Of a stretch of DNA of 64,000 bases, positions 24,162 through 31,926 are shown piece by piece. Positions within the stretch are counted from its first letter, which is position 1. Every line of letters begins with the position of its first letter. The stretch comes from UBA4466 sp963925035. Its GTDB lineage: Bacteria; Bacteroidota; Bacteroidia; Flavobacteriales_D; Crocinitomicaceae. The DNA is taken from assembly GCA_963925035.1 (NCBI GenBank), contig CAWUSK010000031.1, positions 1 through 64,000 of the forward strand, read 5' to 3'. The notes beneath the pieces were generated by a model, which did not search any database, was not told the DNA's origin, and saw nothing but the letters and a program-made list of their open reading frames with translations. A program made the position numbers and the translations under genes.

Positions 24162-25468
24162 TATCCTATTCTTCTGATGTCAGCTCCCAAATTATTTAAA
24201 CGAATGTCAATATCTTGATATCCCCTGTCAATTTGTTCGATGTTGTGAATAACACTTTTTCCTTCTGCTGAAAGCGCTGCGATTAACAATGAAACTCCAG
24301 CACGAATATCAGGAGAAGTCATTTGAATTGCTCTTAAATCGTATTTACGATCCAATCCTATAACCGTTGCCCTGTGTGGGTCACACAGGATAATTTGTGC
24401 TCCCATATCAATCAATTTATCCACAAAGAATAAACGCGATTCAAACATTTTTTGGTGGATTAATACAGAACCTTTTGCTTGTGTTGCAACTACTAAAATA
24501 ATTGACAATAAATCTGGTGTAAATCCAGGCCATGGTGCATCAGAAATCGTCATGATAGAACCGTCTATAAACGTTTCAATTTCATAACTTTCTTGCGCAG
24601 GGACAAAAATATCATCACCTCTGCGTTCCAATTTAATTCCCAATCGTCCAAAAATCGTTGGAATGATTCCTAAATTATCCCAACTTACATCTTTAATGGT
24701 AATTTCTGACTTCGTCATCGCTGCCAAACCAATAAACGAACCAATTTCAATCATATCAGGCAGAATTCTGTGGTAACAACCTCCAAGTTCTTTTACTCCT
24801 TGTATCGTCAACATGTTAGATCCAACTCCCGAGATTTTTGCTCCCATAGAATTCAACATACGACATAACTGCTGTAAATAAGGCTCACAAGCAGCGTTAT
24901 AAATCACAGTTTCTCCTTCAGCACGAACAGCTGCCATTAAAATGTTTGCCGTGCCAGTCACCGAAGCTTCATCCATGTGAATGTATGCTCCTTTTAATTT
25001 TTTTCCTTCAACTGCGTAGAAATGTTCACCAGCATCGTAATTAAATTTAGCTCCCAATTTCATGAATCCAACGAAATGTGTGTCCAACCTTCTACGTCCA
25101 ATTTTATCTCCGCCCGGTTTTGGTAGATAACCAACTCCAAATCTTGCTAAAAGAGGGCCAACAATCATCACTGAACCACGAAGTGATCCTGCTCTATTTT
25201 TGAAATCTTCCGTTTGTAAATAATCCAAATCAATTTCTTTCGCTTGAAAAATGTAGGTTCCTTTCTCTACTTTTTCAATTTTAACGCCCATAACTTGAAG
25301 TAAACCAATTAACTTGTTTACGTCAACAATGTCTGGAATATTAGAAATTGTCACTTTTTCTGGTGTCAATAATGGAACGCACAATACTTGTAACGCTTCA
25401 TTCTTTGCACCTTGTGGGATTAACTCACCTTTTAGCGGTTTACCGCCATAGATTTCAAAAGAAGCCAT
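24161..25468 (-). CDS. murA: UDP-N-acetylglucosamine 1-carboxyvinyltransferase, Asp-type
   Basis: First committed enzyme of peptidoglycan synthesis, transferring enolpyruvate from PEP to UDP-GlcNAc in the cytoplasm. The 435-residue protein shows the EPSP-synthase fold with K22 in QGAKNEALQ, RAGSLRGSVMIVGPLLARFG and the C-terminal SPDIRAGVSLLIAALSAEG. In the catalytic loop the Cys that fosfomycin alkylates in E. coli (C115) is replaced by Asp121 (PGGDKIGRR). Asp-type MurA enzymes, as in Mycobacterium and Chlamydia, are active but fosfomycin resistant. It lies between DUF4290 (3-nt gap) and tlpA (TAATG overlap), forming an operon. Confidence 0.96.
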   Translation of the reverse strand: MASFEIYGGKPLKGELIPQGAKNEALQVLCVPLLTPEKVTISNIPDIVDVNKLIGLLQVMGVKIEKVEKGTYIFQAKEIDLDYLQTEDFKNRAGSLRGSVMIVGPLLARFGVGYLPKPGGDKIGRRRLDTHFVGFMKLGAKFNYDAGEHFYAVEGKKLKGAYIHMDEASVTGTANILMAAVRAEGETVIYNAACEPYLQQLCRMLNSMGAKISGVGSNMLTIQGVKELGGCYHRILPDMIEIGSFIGLAAMTKSEITIKDVSWDNLGIIPTIFGRLGIKLERRGDDIFVPAQESYEIETFIDGSIMTISDAPWPGFTPDLLSIILVVATQAKGSVLIHQKMFESRLFFVDKLIDMGAQIILCDPHRATVIGLDRKYDLRAIQMTSPDIRAGVSLLIAALSAEGKSVIHNIEQIDRGYQDIDIRLNNLGADIRRIG

Positions 25469-25471
25469 GGA

Positions 25472-26152
25472 TTATTTTTTGAATTTTCTTTTTGGATTAT
25501 TCGTTTTGTTCCTGTTGTTGTTGTTGTTGTTGTTGTTTGAACGACGGTTTTGATTGTTATTCTGATTGTTATTCTGATTGTTTTGAATTCCTAAAGTCTT
25601 CAATAATTGATTCGTGCTTGTCAATTCTTCATCAGGATTATCCATCGTTAAAACACCGTCAGAAAGCTCGTGTAATTTTTCTCCAATTACACTGTTTTCA
25701 ACGGCAGAATTATTGTGCGTCAAAAACTGCTTCTTCATAAAATTTCCCATGGAAGTCGTTAAATAGGCAATTTCTTTTTCATCCGTCACTTCATGTGCTT
25801 TTTCAAGTATTTTTTGAGTGTACTGTCCGTAATGGCCGTATTTAATCTTACCTTTAGGATAAGGCATTACGCTTGGCTTCTCTAAAAAACTTTCTTTTTT
25901 TGGGATTTCATAAGGCGAATCAACGTCCAATTGAAAATCAGACATTATAAACAAATGCGCCCAAAGTTTATGACGGTAATCGTCTACATCTCTTAAGTGC
26001 GGATTTAATTGCCCCATTACTTCGATGATTGCTTGTGCAGCGCGATTTCTCTCTTCACGATCCACTACTTCCATAGCGTGACCAATCATGTTTTGAACGT
26101 TTCTTCCATACTCAGGAAGAATCATATGTGAGCGGCTTGTATTGTATTCCAT
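25472..26152 (-). CDS. DUF4290 domain protein
   Basis: Function unknown. The 226-residue soluble protein begins MEYNTSRSHMILPEYGRNVQ and continues with LNPHLRDVDDYRHKLWAHLF, a pattern I associate with DUF4290, a family restricted to Bacteroidota. The last 45 residues are low complexity, rich in Asn and Gln and ending in basic NPKRKFKK. The Asn run comes from GTT/GAT-type triplet repeats (25515-25575 on the plus strand), which may vary in number between strains. It is the first gene of the DUF4290-murA-tlpA unit; neighbouring murA is common in the phylum and suggests a cell-envelope role. TAGTTTCG upstream resembles a -7 box. Confidence 0.85.
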   Translation of the reverse strand: MEYNTSRSHMILPEYGRNVQNMIGHAMEVVDREERNRAAQAIIEVMGQLNPHLRDVDDYRHKLWAHLFIMSDFQLDVDSPYEIPKKESFLEKPSVMPYPKGKIKYGHYGQYTQKILEKAHEVTDEKEIAYLTTSMGNFMKKQFLTHNNSAVENSVIGEKLHELSDGVLTMDNPDEELTSTNQLLKTLGIQNNQNNNQNNNQNRRSNNNNNNNNRNKTNNPKRKFKK

Positions 26153-26177
26153 TTGTGGGTATTAAACTTCGAAACTA

Positions 26178-28415
26178 CTAATTATCAAGGTGTTTCGCAA
26201 GTGCTTGGTTAAACAAGTCTTTAGCTTCAGTAATGAACCCAAAGTGCTCGTCATCTATCATTAATTTTCCTTGTGTAACGTGACCTAATAAAGTGAAACT
26301 TGTATTAGAATTCATCATACTTTCTAGGAATTCATCTTCTTGATCTTCGTTTACAGTGACAACAACTCTTCCTTGAGCTTCACCGAAAAGAAATGCATCT
26401 TCACGAACTTCAGAGTCTGTTACAATGTCAAACCCTAGATCTCTTGGGATGGACATTTCCACTAAAGTAACAAATAATCCTCCATCTGCCACATCGTGCG
26501 CTGAGTTAATTAATTTATCTTGAATCAATGAGCGAACAGCATGTTGCAATTGAAACTCCTCATCTAAGCTGAAATATGGCGCTGGAGAAGCATTCACCCC
26601 GTGGTATGAAACCAAATATTCCGAAGAAGAAATATCGTTATGCGAGTCTCCTAAAATAAAGATTAAATCTCCTTTATCTTTAAAGTCCAAGGTCATGATA
26701 TTATCTTTATTCTCTACAATTCCAATCATTCCAATTGTTGGAGTTGGGAAAACAGGTACTTCTACTCCGTTAATTGATGTTTGGTTGTAGAAAGATACAT
26801 TTCCACCAGTTACAGGAGTTTCAAATTTCAAACATGCAGTTGACATTCCTTTAATTGCCCCAACAAATTGCCAATAAGATTCTGGATTGTATGGGTTTCC
26901 AAAATTCAAACAGTTGGTAATTGCGCTTGGCACGCCACCTGCACATGTAATATTTCTAGCAGCTTCAGTTACAGCAATCATTGTTCCGATTTCTGGATCA
27001 GCATTTACGTAACGTGAGTTACAATCCACTGTCATTGCCAATGCTTTGTTCGTTCCTTTTATATTTACAATTCCTGCATCAGAAGGACGATTTGTTGTCA
27101 TTGTTCTAGTTCCAACCATTGAATCGTATTGACTCGTTACCCAATTTTTTGAGGCGATGTTTGGATTTTGTAATAAACTAAATGCTGCTTCTTTCAAGTT
27201 CTTTGGTTGTTCGATTGAATCGATAGAGAATTTTTTGAATTCTTTGTAATAAGCTGGCTCAGAATATTCTCTTTCGTAAATTGGAGCTCCACCACCTAGA
27301 ACTAATGACTCAGCAGGAACATCTCCTACAATTTCACCGCCCATGAAGTAACGTACACGATCAGAATCAGTAACAACACCAATTTCTTCTGCGTGTAAAT
27401 CCCATTTATCGAAAATAGCCTTCACTACTTTTTCTTCACCTTTCTTCACAACAACTAACATTCGTTCTTGCGATTCAGACAATAATATCTCGTAAGGCAA
27501 CATGTTTTCTTGTCGCGTAGGAACTAAATCTAAATTGATGTCCATTCCTACTTTTCCTGCAGCACTCATTTCACAAGAAGAACACGTAATTCCCGCTGCT
27601 CCCATGTCCTGCATTCCAACAATTGCATCAGTTTCTGCCAATTCCATTGTCGCTTCCAACAATAGTTTCTCCATAAATGGATCTCCTACTTGAACTGATG
27701 GTAAATCTGATGCTGATTCTTCTGTTATATCTTTCGAAGCAAATGCCGCTCCGGCAATTCCGTCTTTTCCAGTTGACGAACCAACAATAAACACAGGATT
27801 TCCTGGTCCTTTTGATGTCGCCGAGATTACTTTTTTAGGATCCATGATTCCTGCAGAAAATGCATTTACCAATGGATTTGTATTGTATGATTTATCGAAA
27901 AATACTTCTCCTCCAACGATTGGAATACCAAAAGCATTACCATAATCGCCAATTCCTTTTACAACACCTTTCACCAACCATTTTGTACGGTCTTTTGTGA
28001 TATCACCAAAACGCAATGAATTCATTTGTGCAATTGGACGAGCTCCCATTGTGAAAATATCGCGGTTAATCCCACCAACTCCAGTTGCGGCACCTTGATA
28101 AGGCTCTAAAGCACTTGGGTGATTGTGCGATTCGATTTTGAAAACACATCCCAATCCATCTCCAATATCAACCAAACCAGCGTTTTCTTCACCAGCTTTC
28201 ACTAACATGTGCGGACCATCTTTCGGTAATTGTTTCAACCAAAAAATAGAGTTCTTGTACGAACAGTGTTCCGACCACATTACAGAATAAACCGCCGTTT
28301 CCGTAAAGTTTGGTGTTCTACCAAGGATTCCCTTGATCATCTCAAATTCTTCTGGGCGAAGTCCTAGTTCAACCGCTTGTTCTAATGTTGCTACTTGTTG
28401 CAATGTGCTTTCCAT
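26178..28415 (-). CDS. purL: Phosphoribosylformylglycinamidine synthase subunit PurL
   Basis: Catalyses ATP-dependent amination of FGAR to FGAM in purine synthesis, with PurS and PurQ as partners in the small-PurL system. The 745-residue length identifies the small type. Motifs include MWSEHCSYKNSIFWLKQLP, AGEENAGLVDIGDGLGCVFKIESHNHPSA, GAATGVGGINRDI and MQDMGAAGITCSSCEM. purS and purQ are not in this window. The frame is open to 28487, but a perfect -7 box (28435-28442) lies inside that extension and ATG 28415 gives the expected start MESTLQQVATLEQA. It stands alone on the minus strand. Confidence 0.96.
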   Translation of the reverse strand: MESTLQQVATLEQAVELGLRPEEFEMIKGILGRTPNFTETAVYSVMWSEHCSYKNSIFWLKQLPKDGPHMLVKAGEENAGLVDIGDGLGCVFKIESHNHPSALEPYQGAATGVGGINRDIFTMGARPIAQMNSLRFGDITKDRTKWLVKGVVKGIGDYGNAFGIPIVGGEVFFDKSYNTNPLVNAFSAGIMDPKKVISATSKGPGNPVFIVGSSTGKDGIAGAAFASKDITEESASDLPSVQVGDPFMEKLLLEATMELAETDAIVGMQDMGAAGITCSSCEMSAAGKVGMDINLDLVPTRQENMLPYEILLSESQERMLVVVKKGEEKVVKAIFDKWDLHAEEIGVVTDSDRVRYFMGGEIVGDVPAESLVLGGGAPIYEREYSEPAYYKEFKKFSIDSIEQPKNLKEAAFSLLQNPNIASKNWVTSQYDSMVGTRTMTTNRPSDAGIVNIKGTNKALAMTVDCNSRYVNADPEIGTMIAVTEAARNITCAGGVPSAITNCLNFGNPYNPESYWQFVGAIKGMSTACLKFETPVTGGNVSFYNQTSINGVEVPVFPTPTIGMIGIVENKDNIMTLDFKDKGDLIFILGDSHNDISSSEYLVSYHGVNASPAPYFSLDEEFQLQHAVRSLIQDKLINSAHDVADGGLFVTLVEMSIPRDLGFDIVTDSEVREDAFLFGEAQGRVVVTVNEDQEDEFLESMMNSNTSFTLLGHVTQGKLMIDDEHFGFITEAKDLFNQALAKHLDN

Positions 28416-28434
28416 AAACTTTAATAATCTACCG

Positions 28435-28442
28435 CAAAAATA
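28435..28442 (-). promoter_or_regulatory. -7 box of purL
   Basis: TATTTTTG on the minus strand matches TAnnTTTG, 19 nt before ATG 28415, and decides the start. Confidence 0.6.
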
Positions 28443-28570
28443 CAGATAATAATAAATTTTAAGGCTAGAAAACCGTTCTTTTATCAACCTTTTTTACACA
28501 ATTTAAAGTTCTTAGATATTAAGACTTGAAGGTATTAAGACTTTAGGACTCATTTTCTAGAAATTTAATT

Positions 28571-28591
28571 AAATCTACTGTTGTTTGTTGT
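28571..28591. repeat. 21-nt direct repeat, copy 1
   Basis: Identical to 28793-28813, same orientation; the start-to-start distance is 222 bp. Confidence 0.7.
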
Positions 28592-28675
28592 CACATTCGA
28601 AGATCCCATATGCAATAAGTACCACGATAAAAGTTAAGAACAGTTAGGCTCGAAAGGAAAGGACACAAAGTTTTT

Positions 28676-28692
28676 AGGCAATTTAATTGCCT
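28676..28692. repeat. 17-nt palindrome followed by T4
   Basis: AGGCAATT, a single T, then AATTGCCT. The T4 after it resembles an intrinsic terminator, but no gene on the plus strand precedes it, so it may be an operator or a part of the element between the two direct repeats. Confidence 0.45.
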
Positions 28693-28792
28693 TTTAATCT
28701 ATTTCTATCGCTTGAAAACATAAACAGGTTGATGTCTTTGTGCGCTTGACTTTCAGGTGCCTGCTTCCCCTAACCTTTGCGACTTTGGGATA

Positions 28793-28813
28793 AAATCTAC
28801 TGTTGTTTGTTGT
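28793..28813. repeat. 21-nt direct repeat, copy 2
   Basis: Identical to 28571-28591, 58 nt before the lpdA start codon. Confidence 0.7.
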
Positions 28814-28870
28814 ACAGTTGTGAATATTCAATAAATCAATTAACTTCGCATCTATCAATTTTTGAATATT

Positions 28871-30262
28871 ATGAGTTACGATATTATAGTAGTTGGAAGT
28901 GGACCTGGTGGATATGTTGCTGCCATTCGCGCTTCACAATTGGGCTTGAAAACAGCCATTGTTGAAAGAGAATCTTTAGGCGGAATTTGCTTGAATTGGG
29001 GATGTATTCCTACAAAAGCATTGTTGAAAAGCGCTAACGTTTTTGAATATTTAAACCATGCAAGTGATTATGGAATTACTGTAAAAGAAGCGAAAGCAGA
29101 CTTTGGAGCAATGGTAGAAAGAAGTCGTGGTGTTGCCAACGGAATGAGTCAAGGAATTCAATTCTTGATGAAAAAGAATAAAATTGACGTTTTAAAAGGG
29201 AACGGAGTTATAAAAGCTGGTAAAAAAGTTACTGTAACTGACGATGCTGGAAAAACGACTGAATATACCGCTGACAAAGGAGTAATCATTGCTACTGGAG
29301 CACGTTCTCGTCAATTGCCAAACTTACCGCAAGACGGCAAAAAAGTAATTGGATACCGTGAAGCAATGACATTAACAACATTGCCAAAGAAAATGGTGAT
29401 TATTGGTTCTGGAGCTATCGGTGTTGAGTTTGCATACTTCTATGGTACTTTAGGAACTGAAGTTACTGTTGTTGAATACTTGCCAAACATTGTTCCAATA
29501 GAAGACGTTGACGTTTCTAAGCAATTGGAGAAATCATTCAAGAAAGCAGGAATTAACATAATGACGAATTCGTCTGTTGAAAATGTTGACACTTCTGGAA
29601 AAGGATGCGTGGTTAATGTTAAGACAGCTAAAGGAGAAGAGAAAATCGAATGTGACATCGTTCTTTCTGCTGTTGGAATTGAAGCAAACATAGAAAATAT
29701 TGGTTTAGAAGAATTAGGAATCGTTACAGACCGCGGTCGTATTTTAGTAAACGATTACTACCAAACGAACCTTCCTGGATATTACGCTATTGGTGATGTA
29801 TTGCCAAACGCTGCATTGGCGCATGTTGCTTCTGCTGAAGGAATTATTTGTGTTGAGAAAATTGCAGGACACAATCCAGAACCATTGGATTATGGAAATA
29901 TCCCAGGATGTACTTATTGCTCTCCTGAAGTTGCATCTGTCGGAATGACGGAAGCAGCGGCCAAGGAAGCAGGATATGAAATCAAAGTTGGTAAATTCCC
30001 TTTCTCTGCTTCAGGAAAAGCAAGTGCTGCTGGAGCAAAAGATGGATTTGTTAAATTGATCTTCGATGCGAAATACGGTGAATTACTTGGTGGACATATG
30101 ATTGGAGCTAACGTTACAGAAATGGTAGCTGAATTAGTTGCATTGCGTAAATTAGAAACAACAGGTCATCAATTGATTAAAACAGTTCATCCTCACCCAA
30201 CAATGTCTGAAGCAATCATGGAAGCTGCTGCTGCTGCATATGATGAAGTAATACATCTTTAG
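28871..30262 (+). CDS. lpdA: Dihydrolipoyl dehydrogenase (E3)
   Basis: Flavoprotein that reoxidises dihydrolipoamide of 2-oxo acid dehydrogenase complexes or the glycine cleavage system using NAD+. The 463-residue protein has the FAD motif VVGSGPGGYVAAIRA, the redox disulfide GGICLNWGCIPTKA, the NAD motif VIIGSGAIGVEFA, the second FAD motif GYYAIGDV and the C-terminal active-site His in HPHPTMSEAIME. The frame starts with a TTG at 28862, but ATG 28871 gives the family start MSYDIIVVG. No E1 or E2 gene is adjacent, so its partner complexes are encoded elsewhere. A strong terminator follows. Confidence 0.96.
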   Translation: MSYDIIVVGSGPGGYVAAIRASQLGLKTAIVERESLGGICLNWGCIPTKALLKSANVFEYLNHASDYGITVKEAKADFGAMVERSRGVANGMSQGIQFLMKKNKIDVLKGNGVIKAGKKVTVTDDAGKTTEYTADKGVIIATGARSRQLPNLPQDGKKVIGYREAMTLTTLPKKMVIIGSGAIGVEFAYFYGTLGTEVTVVEYLPNIVPIEDVDVSKQLEKSFKKAGINIMTNSSVENVDTSGKGCVVNVKTAKGEEKIECDIVLSAVGIEANIENIGLEELGIVTDRGRILVNDYYQTNLPGYYAIGDVLPNAALAHVASAEGIICVEKIAGHNPEPLDYGNIPGCTYCSPEVASVGMTEAAAKEAGYEIKVGKFPFSASGKASAAGAKDGFVKLIFDAKYGELLGGHMIGANVTEMVAELVALRKLETTGHQLIKTVHPHPTMSEAIMEAAAAAYDEVIHL

Positions 30263-30312
30263 ATTAAAAAACTGAAAGAGTCAAGATATTAAGACTCATT
30301 TTTTATATAATT

Positions 30313-30342
30313 AAAATGCCGTTCGTTTGAACGGCATTTTTT
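30313..30342 (+). terminator. Intrinsic terminator after lpdA
   Basis: A 12-bp perfect stem (AAAATGCCGTTC with GAACGGCATTTT) around GTTT, followed by two more T. Symmetrical A/T flanks. Confidence 0.9.
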
Positions 30343-30424
30343 ATGTAACATAATGTCATGTTTTTTGTCTTAATGTAAGAAATACTTTACATTTGATTTA
30401 TAACTAGTATTTAAAATCAACTTT

Positions 30425-30901
30425 ATGAAAACAAACTATCTATTTCCGAGCAAATACAAAAAAGGTGGATTGGCCATTCTTATCCCTGCGCTTACTCTAA
30501 GTATTGTATTTATTTTTTCTGGATATCAACCAGATTTCTTAGACTTGAAAGTACCAACAATTTACTCCAAGGAACTTTTTGGGAGACAACATATTTTCTC
30601 ACTAATTCAAAATAACATACTTGATGAGGTTCTTTGCGTGACAATTATAGTAAGTCTATTGCTTATTGCTTTCTCGAAAGAAAAAGCCGAAGATGAATTC
30701 ATTTCTAAAATACGACTTGAATCACTTGTTTGGGCGACTTATGTCAATTACGCTGTTCTTTTAATCTCTATTCTTTTCATATTTGATTGGTCCTTCTTTT
30801 GGGTAATTGTAATTAACATGTTCACCTTGTTATTCATTTTTATCATTCGATTCAATTACTACATTGCAAAACTTAATAAATCTGCTAATCATGAAGAATA
30901 G
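30425..30901 (+). CDS. Small integral membrane protein paired with HTH regulator
   Basis: 158 residues with four hydrophobic spans (about 16-34, 63-82, 101-120 and 122-143) and short charged loops. No catalytic motif or named family was recognised. It overlaps the following Xre-type regulator by 11 bases, so the two are coupled. Pairs of a small membrane protein with a compact Cro/CI-like regulator are common in bacteria; the membrane partner may be controlled by the regulator or sense a membrane signal. It starts at ATG 30425 with MKTNYLFPSKYKKGGLAIL; lpdA upstream is separated by a terminator. Confidence 0.7.
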   Translation: MKTNYLFPSKYKKGGLAILIPALTLSIVFIFSGYQPDFLDLKVPTIYSKELFGRQHIFSLIQNNILDEVLCVTIIVSLLLIAFSKEKAEDEFISKIRLESLVWATYVNYAVLLISILFIFDWSFFWVIVINMFTLLFIFIIRFNYYIAKLNKSANHEE

Positions 30902-31097
30902 TATAAAGGTTGAACGGGCAAAAAAGAATTTGACTCAAGCCGAATTAGCTGAACTAGCCAAAGTCAGCAGGCAAACAATTAACGCAATGGAGCTCGGTAA
31001 ATATGTCCCGTCAACAGTATTAGCACTAAGATTGGCTACAATTTTTGAGACAGACGTAAGTGAGATGTTTTATTTAGAAGACGAAGATTGGAACTAA
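30891..31097 (+). CDS. Xre/Cro family HTH transcriptional regulator
   Basis: A 68-residue DNA-binding protein consisting almost only of a helix-turn-helix of the Cro/CI type: IKVERAKKNLTQAELAELAKVSRQTINAMELGKYVPS, then a helical dimer end. It resembles the compact YozG-like regulators that follow small membrane protein genes. The frame is open from 30864, but ATG 30891 gives the conserved MKNSIKVERA start and overlaps the preceding membrane protein gene by 11 bases. It likely regulates its own operon. A strong terminator follows. Confidence 0.9.
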   Translation: MKNSIKVERAKKNLTQAELAELAKVSRQTINAMELGKYVPSTVLALRLATIFETDVSEMFYLEDEDWN

Positions 31098-31130
31098 TTG
31101 ATTAATGAATTTTTTAAGAAATTCAAGTTA

Positions 31131-31165
31131 AAAAGCCGTGCTCCTGATGAGCACGGCTTTTTTTT
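31131..31165 (+). terminator. Intrinsic terminator after HTH gene
   Basis: A 13-bp stem (AAAAGCCGTGCTC with GAGCACGGCTTTT) around CTGAT, then more T. Its right end overlaps the stop of the small basic protein gene on the other strand, where the A/T flanks let it also work for that gene. Confidence 0.93.
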
Positions 31166-31265
31166 ATTTCTCTGCTTTTTTCAATCGCTTTGCAGCTTTC
31201 TTTTCTTTAGGCGTTTTTGTTGGTTCTTTCTTTTCAGTTTTCTTTGCATCTTGACTTTTTGCCAT
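31164..31265 (-). CDS. Small lysine-rich protein (33 residues)
   Basis: Starts MAKSQDAKKTEKKEPTKTPK and ends with EKKAAKRLKKAEK; 15 of 33 residues are Lys or Arg. Very short, highly basic MAKS-type proteins are found in many Bacteroidota genomes, sometimes near cold-shock or RNA-binding protein genes, and may bind RNA or DNA. The composition, a clean ATG and the shared terminator at its 3' end support it as a real gene. It has CATATTTG upstream (one mismatch to the -7 box) within a TCTCA-AATA-TGAGA inverted repeat at 31296-31309. Function is not known. Confidence 0.6.
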   Translation of the reverse strand: MAKSQDAKKTEKKEPTKTPKEKKAAKRLKKAEK

Positions 31266-31303
31266 GGTATATCTTTTTTAGTGATTGATTTCTTATCTCA
31301 AAT

Positions 31304-31513
31304 ATGAGAAATTTATTTTTGAAAACCGTGTTTTGGATGGTTATATTTTACTTCTTAATTGCTTTTACTATTCTCTCCTCATTAATAACGACATCTCTAA
31401 ACAAGACATGTGGAAACACTTCATGCTTAGAATCTTTAAAATATTCAAAAATATTCACTAATGAAGATGATGGAATTAATGAAAGGTTCATTTCGACATC
31501 CATTCTTTCGTAA
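31304..31513 (+). CDS. Possible small membrane protein, uncertain
   Basis: An open frame of 69 codons with one strong hydrophobic span (MRNLFLKTVFWMVIFYFLIAFTILSSL) followed by a polar tail containing two cysteines. No family is recognised. It is followed, with a frame change, by an open stretch of about 50 codons to 31637, so it may be the remnant of a longer gene. ORFs also exist on the opposite strand. It is kept only because the membrane span and ATG look plausible and the 300-bp region is otherwise empty. Confidence 0.25.
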   Translation: MRNLFLKTVFWMVIFYFLIAFTILSSLITTSLNKTCGNTSCLESLKYSKIFTNEDDGINERFISTSILS

Positions 31514-31626
31514 ATTCGTGAGCATCCATAGATTGTGGTTTTTAGTTTCTCTAAAATACAGAACTTTATTGAAAAAAGAACGATTTTGCTTTTCAAAAAG
31601 ACCTAACTCCATTATCAATATTGCAT

Positions 31627-31833
31627 TCACTCCTTAATTGTTAACGCCCCAGAAGGGCACTTTCCAACTTGATCAATAATTTCTTGCGAAGTTGCAAATT
31701 CAGGAGTGATCCACGGTTTTGCTTTTGGATTATATACTTTCGGTAATGTTCGGACACAAACTCCTGCGTGTGCGCACTTTTCCGGTTGCCATACGATGGT
31801 TACATCGCCATTTGTGTATTCTTTTACTGCCAT
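31627..31833 (-). CDS. YjdI-family (4Fe-4S) mono-cluster protein
   Basis: A 68-residue protein matching the divergent ferredoxin-like family of E. coli YjdI. It begins with a beta segment (YTNGDVTIVWQPEKC), followed by CAHAGVCVRTLP and IIDQVGKCPSGALTI. Visible cysteines are C20, C26 and C59, with H22 between; the family seems to bind its cluster with this reduced set. It probably carries electrons or protects against redox stress. In other genomes yjdI is often next to the N-acetyltransferase yjdJ, which is not seen here. Confidence in the family is high, in the role low. Confidence 0.85.
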   Translation of the reverse strand: MAVKEYTNGDVTIVWQPEKCAHAGVCVRTLPKVYNPKAKPWITPEFATSQEIIDQVGKCPSGALTIKE

Positions 31834-31926
31834 AATGTTTTGTTTTTATTCAAGACAAAAATACTAGAACTTAATTTGGTTCATATTGATGTAAGTTAAG
31901 AAATTGGATTGATTTTTATAAAAGAG

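Larger units (their letters stand above)
28443..28870. other. Intergenic region between purL and lpdA with repeats
   Basis: This divergent gap has no plausible gene. It holds two copies of a 21-nt direct repeat, AAATCTACTGTTGTTTGTTG plus T, at 28571-28591 and 28793-28813 (222 bp apart). A perfect 17-nt palindrome lies at 28676-28692 (AGGCAATT-T-AATTGCCT) followed by T4. The promoter region of lpdA (TAACTTCG near 28842) is at the right end. The block between the direct repeats could be an inserted element or a duplication remnant. Confidence 0.5.

Noticed and set aside
25505..25580. Triplet repeat as possible CRISPR or regulatory repeat
   Set aside because: It is coding and gives the poly-Asn/Gln tail of the DUF4290 protein; no spacers or repeat units of CRISPR type occur in the window.
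25492..25740. ORF with cysteine runs opposite DUF4290
   Set aside because: The cysteine run is the antisense of the Asn/Gln repeat (GTT triplets), not a real metal-binding protein.
28693..28800. Possible small RNA or rRNA-like fragment before lpdA
   Set aside because: Segments such as CCTTTGCGACTTTG look like common intergenic repeats; no promoter, structure or known RNA signature was recognised.
31480..31637. Short basic ORF after the small membrane frame
   Set aside because: About 50 codons, no family, overlaps the convergent YjdI gene end; more likely remnant or chance.
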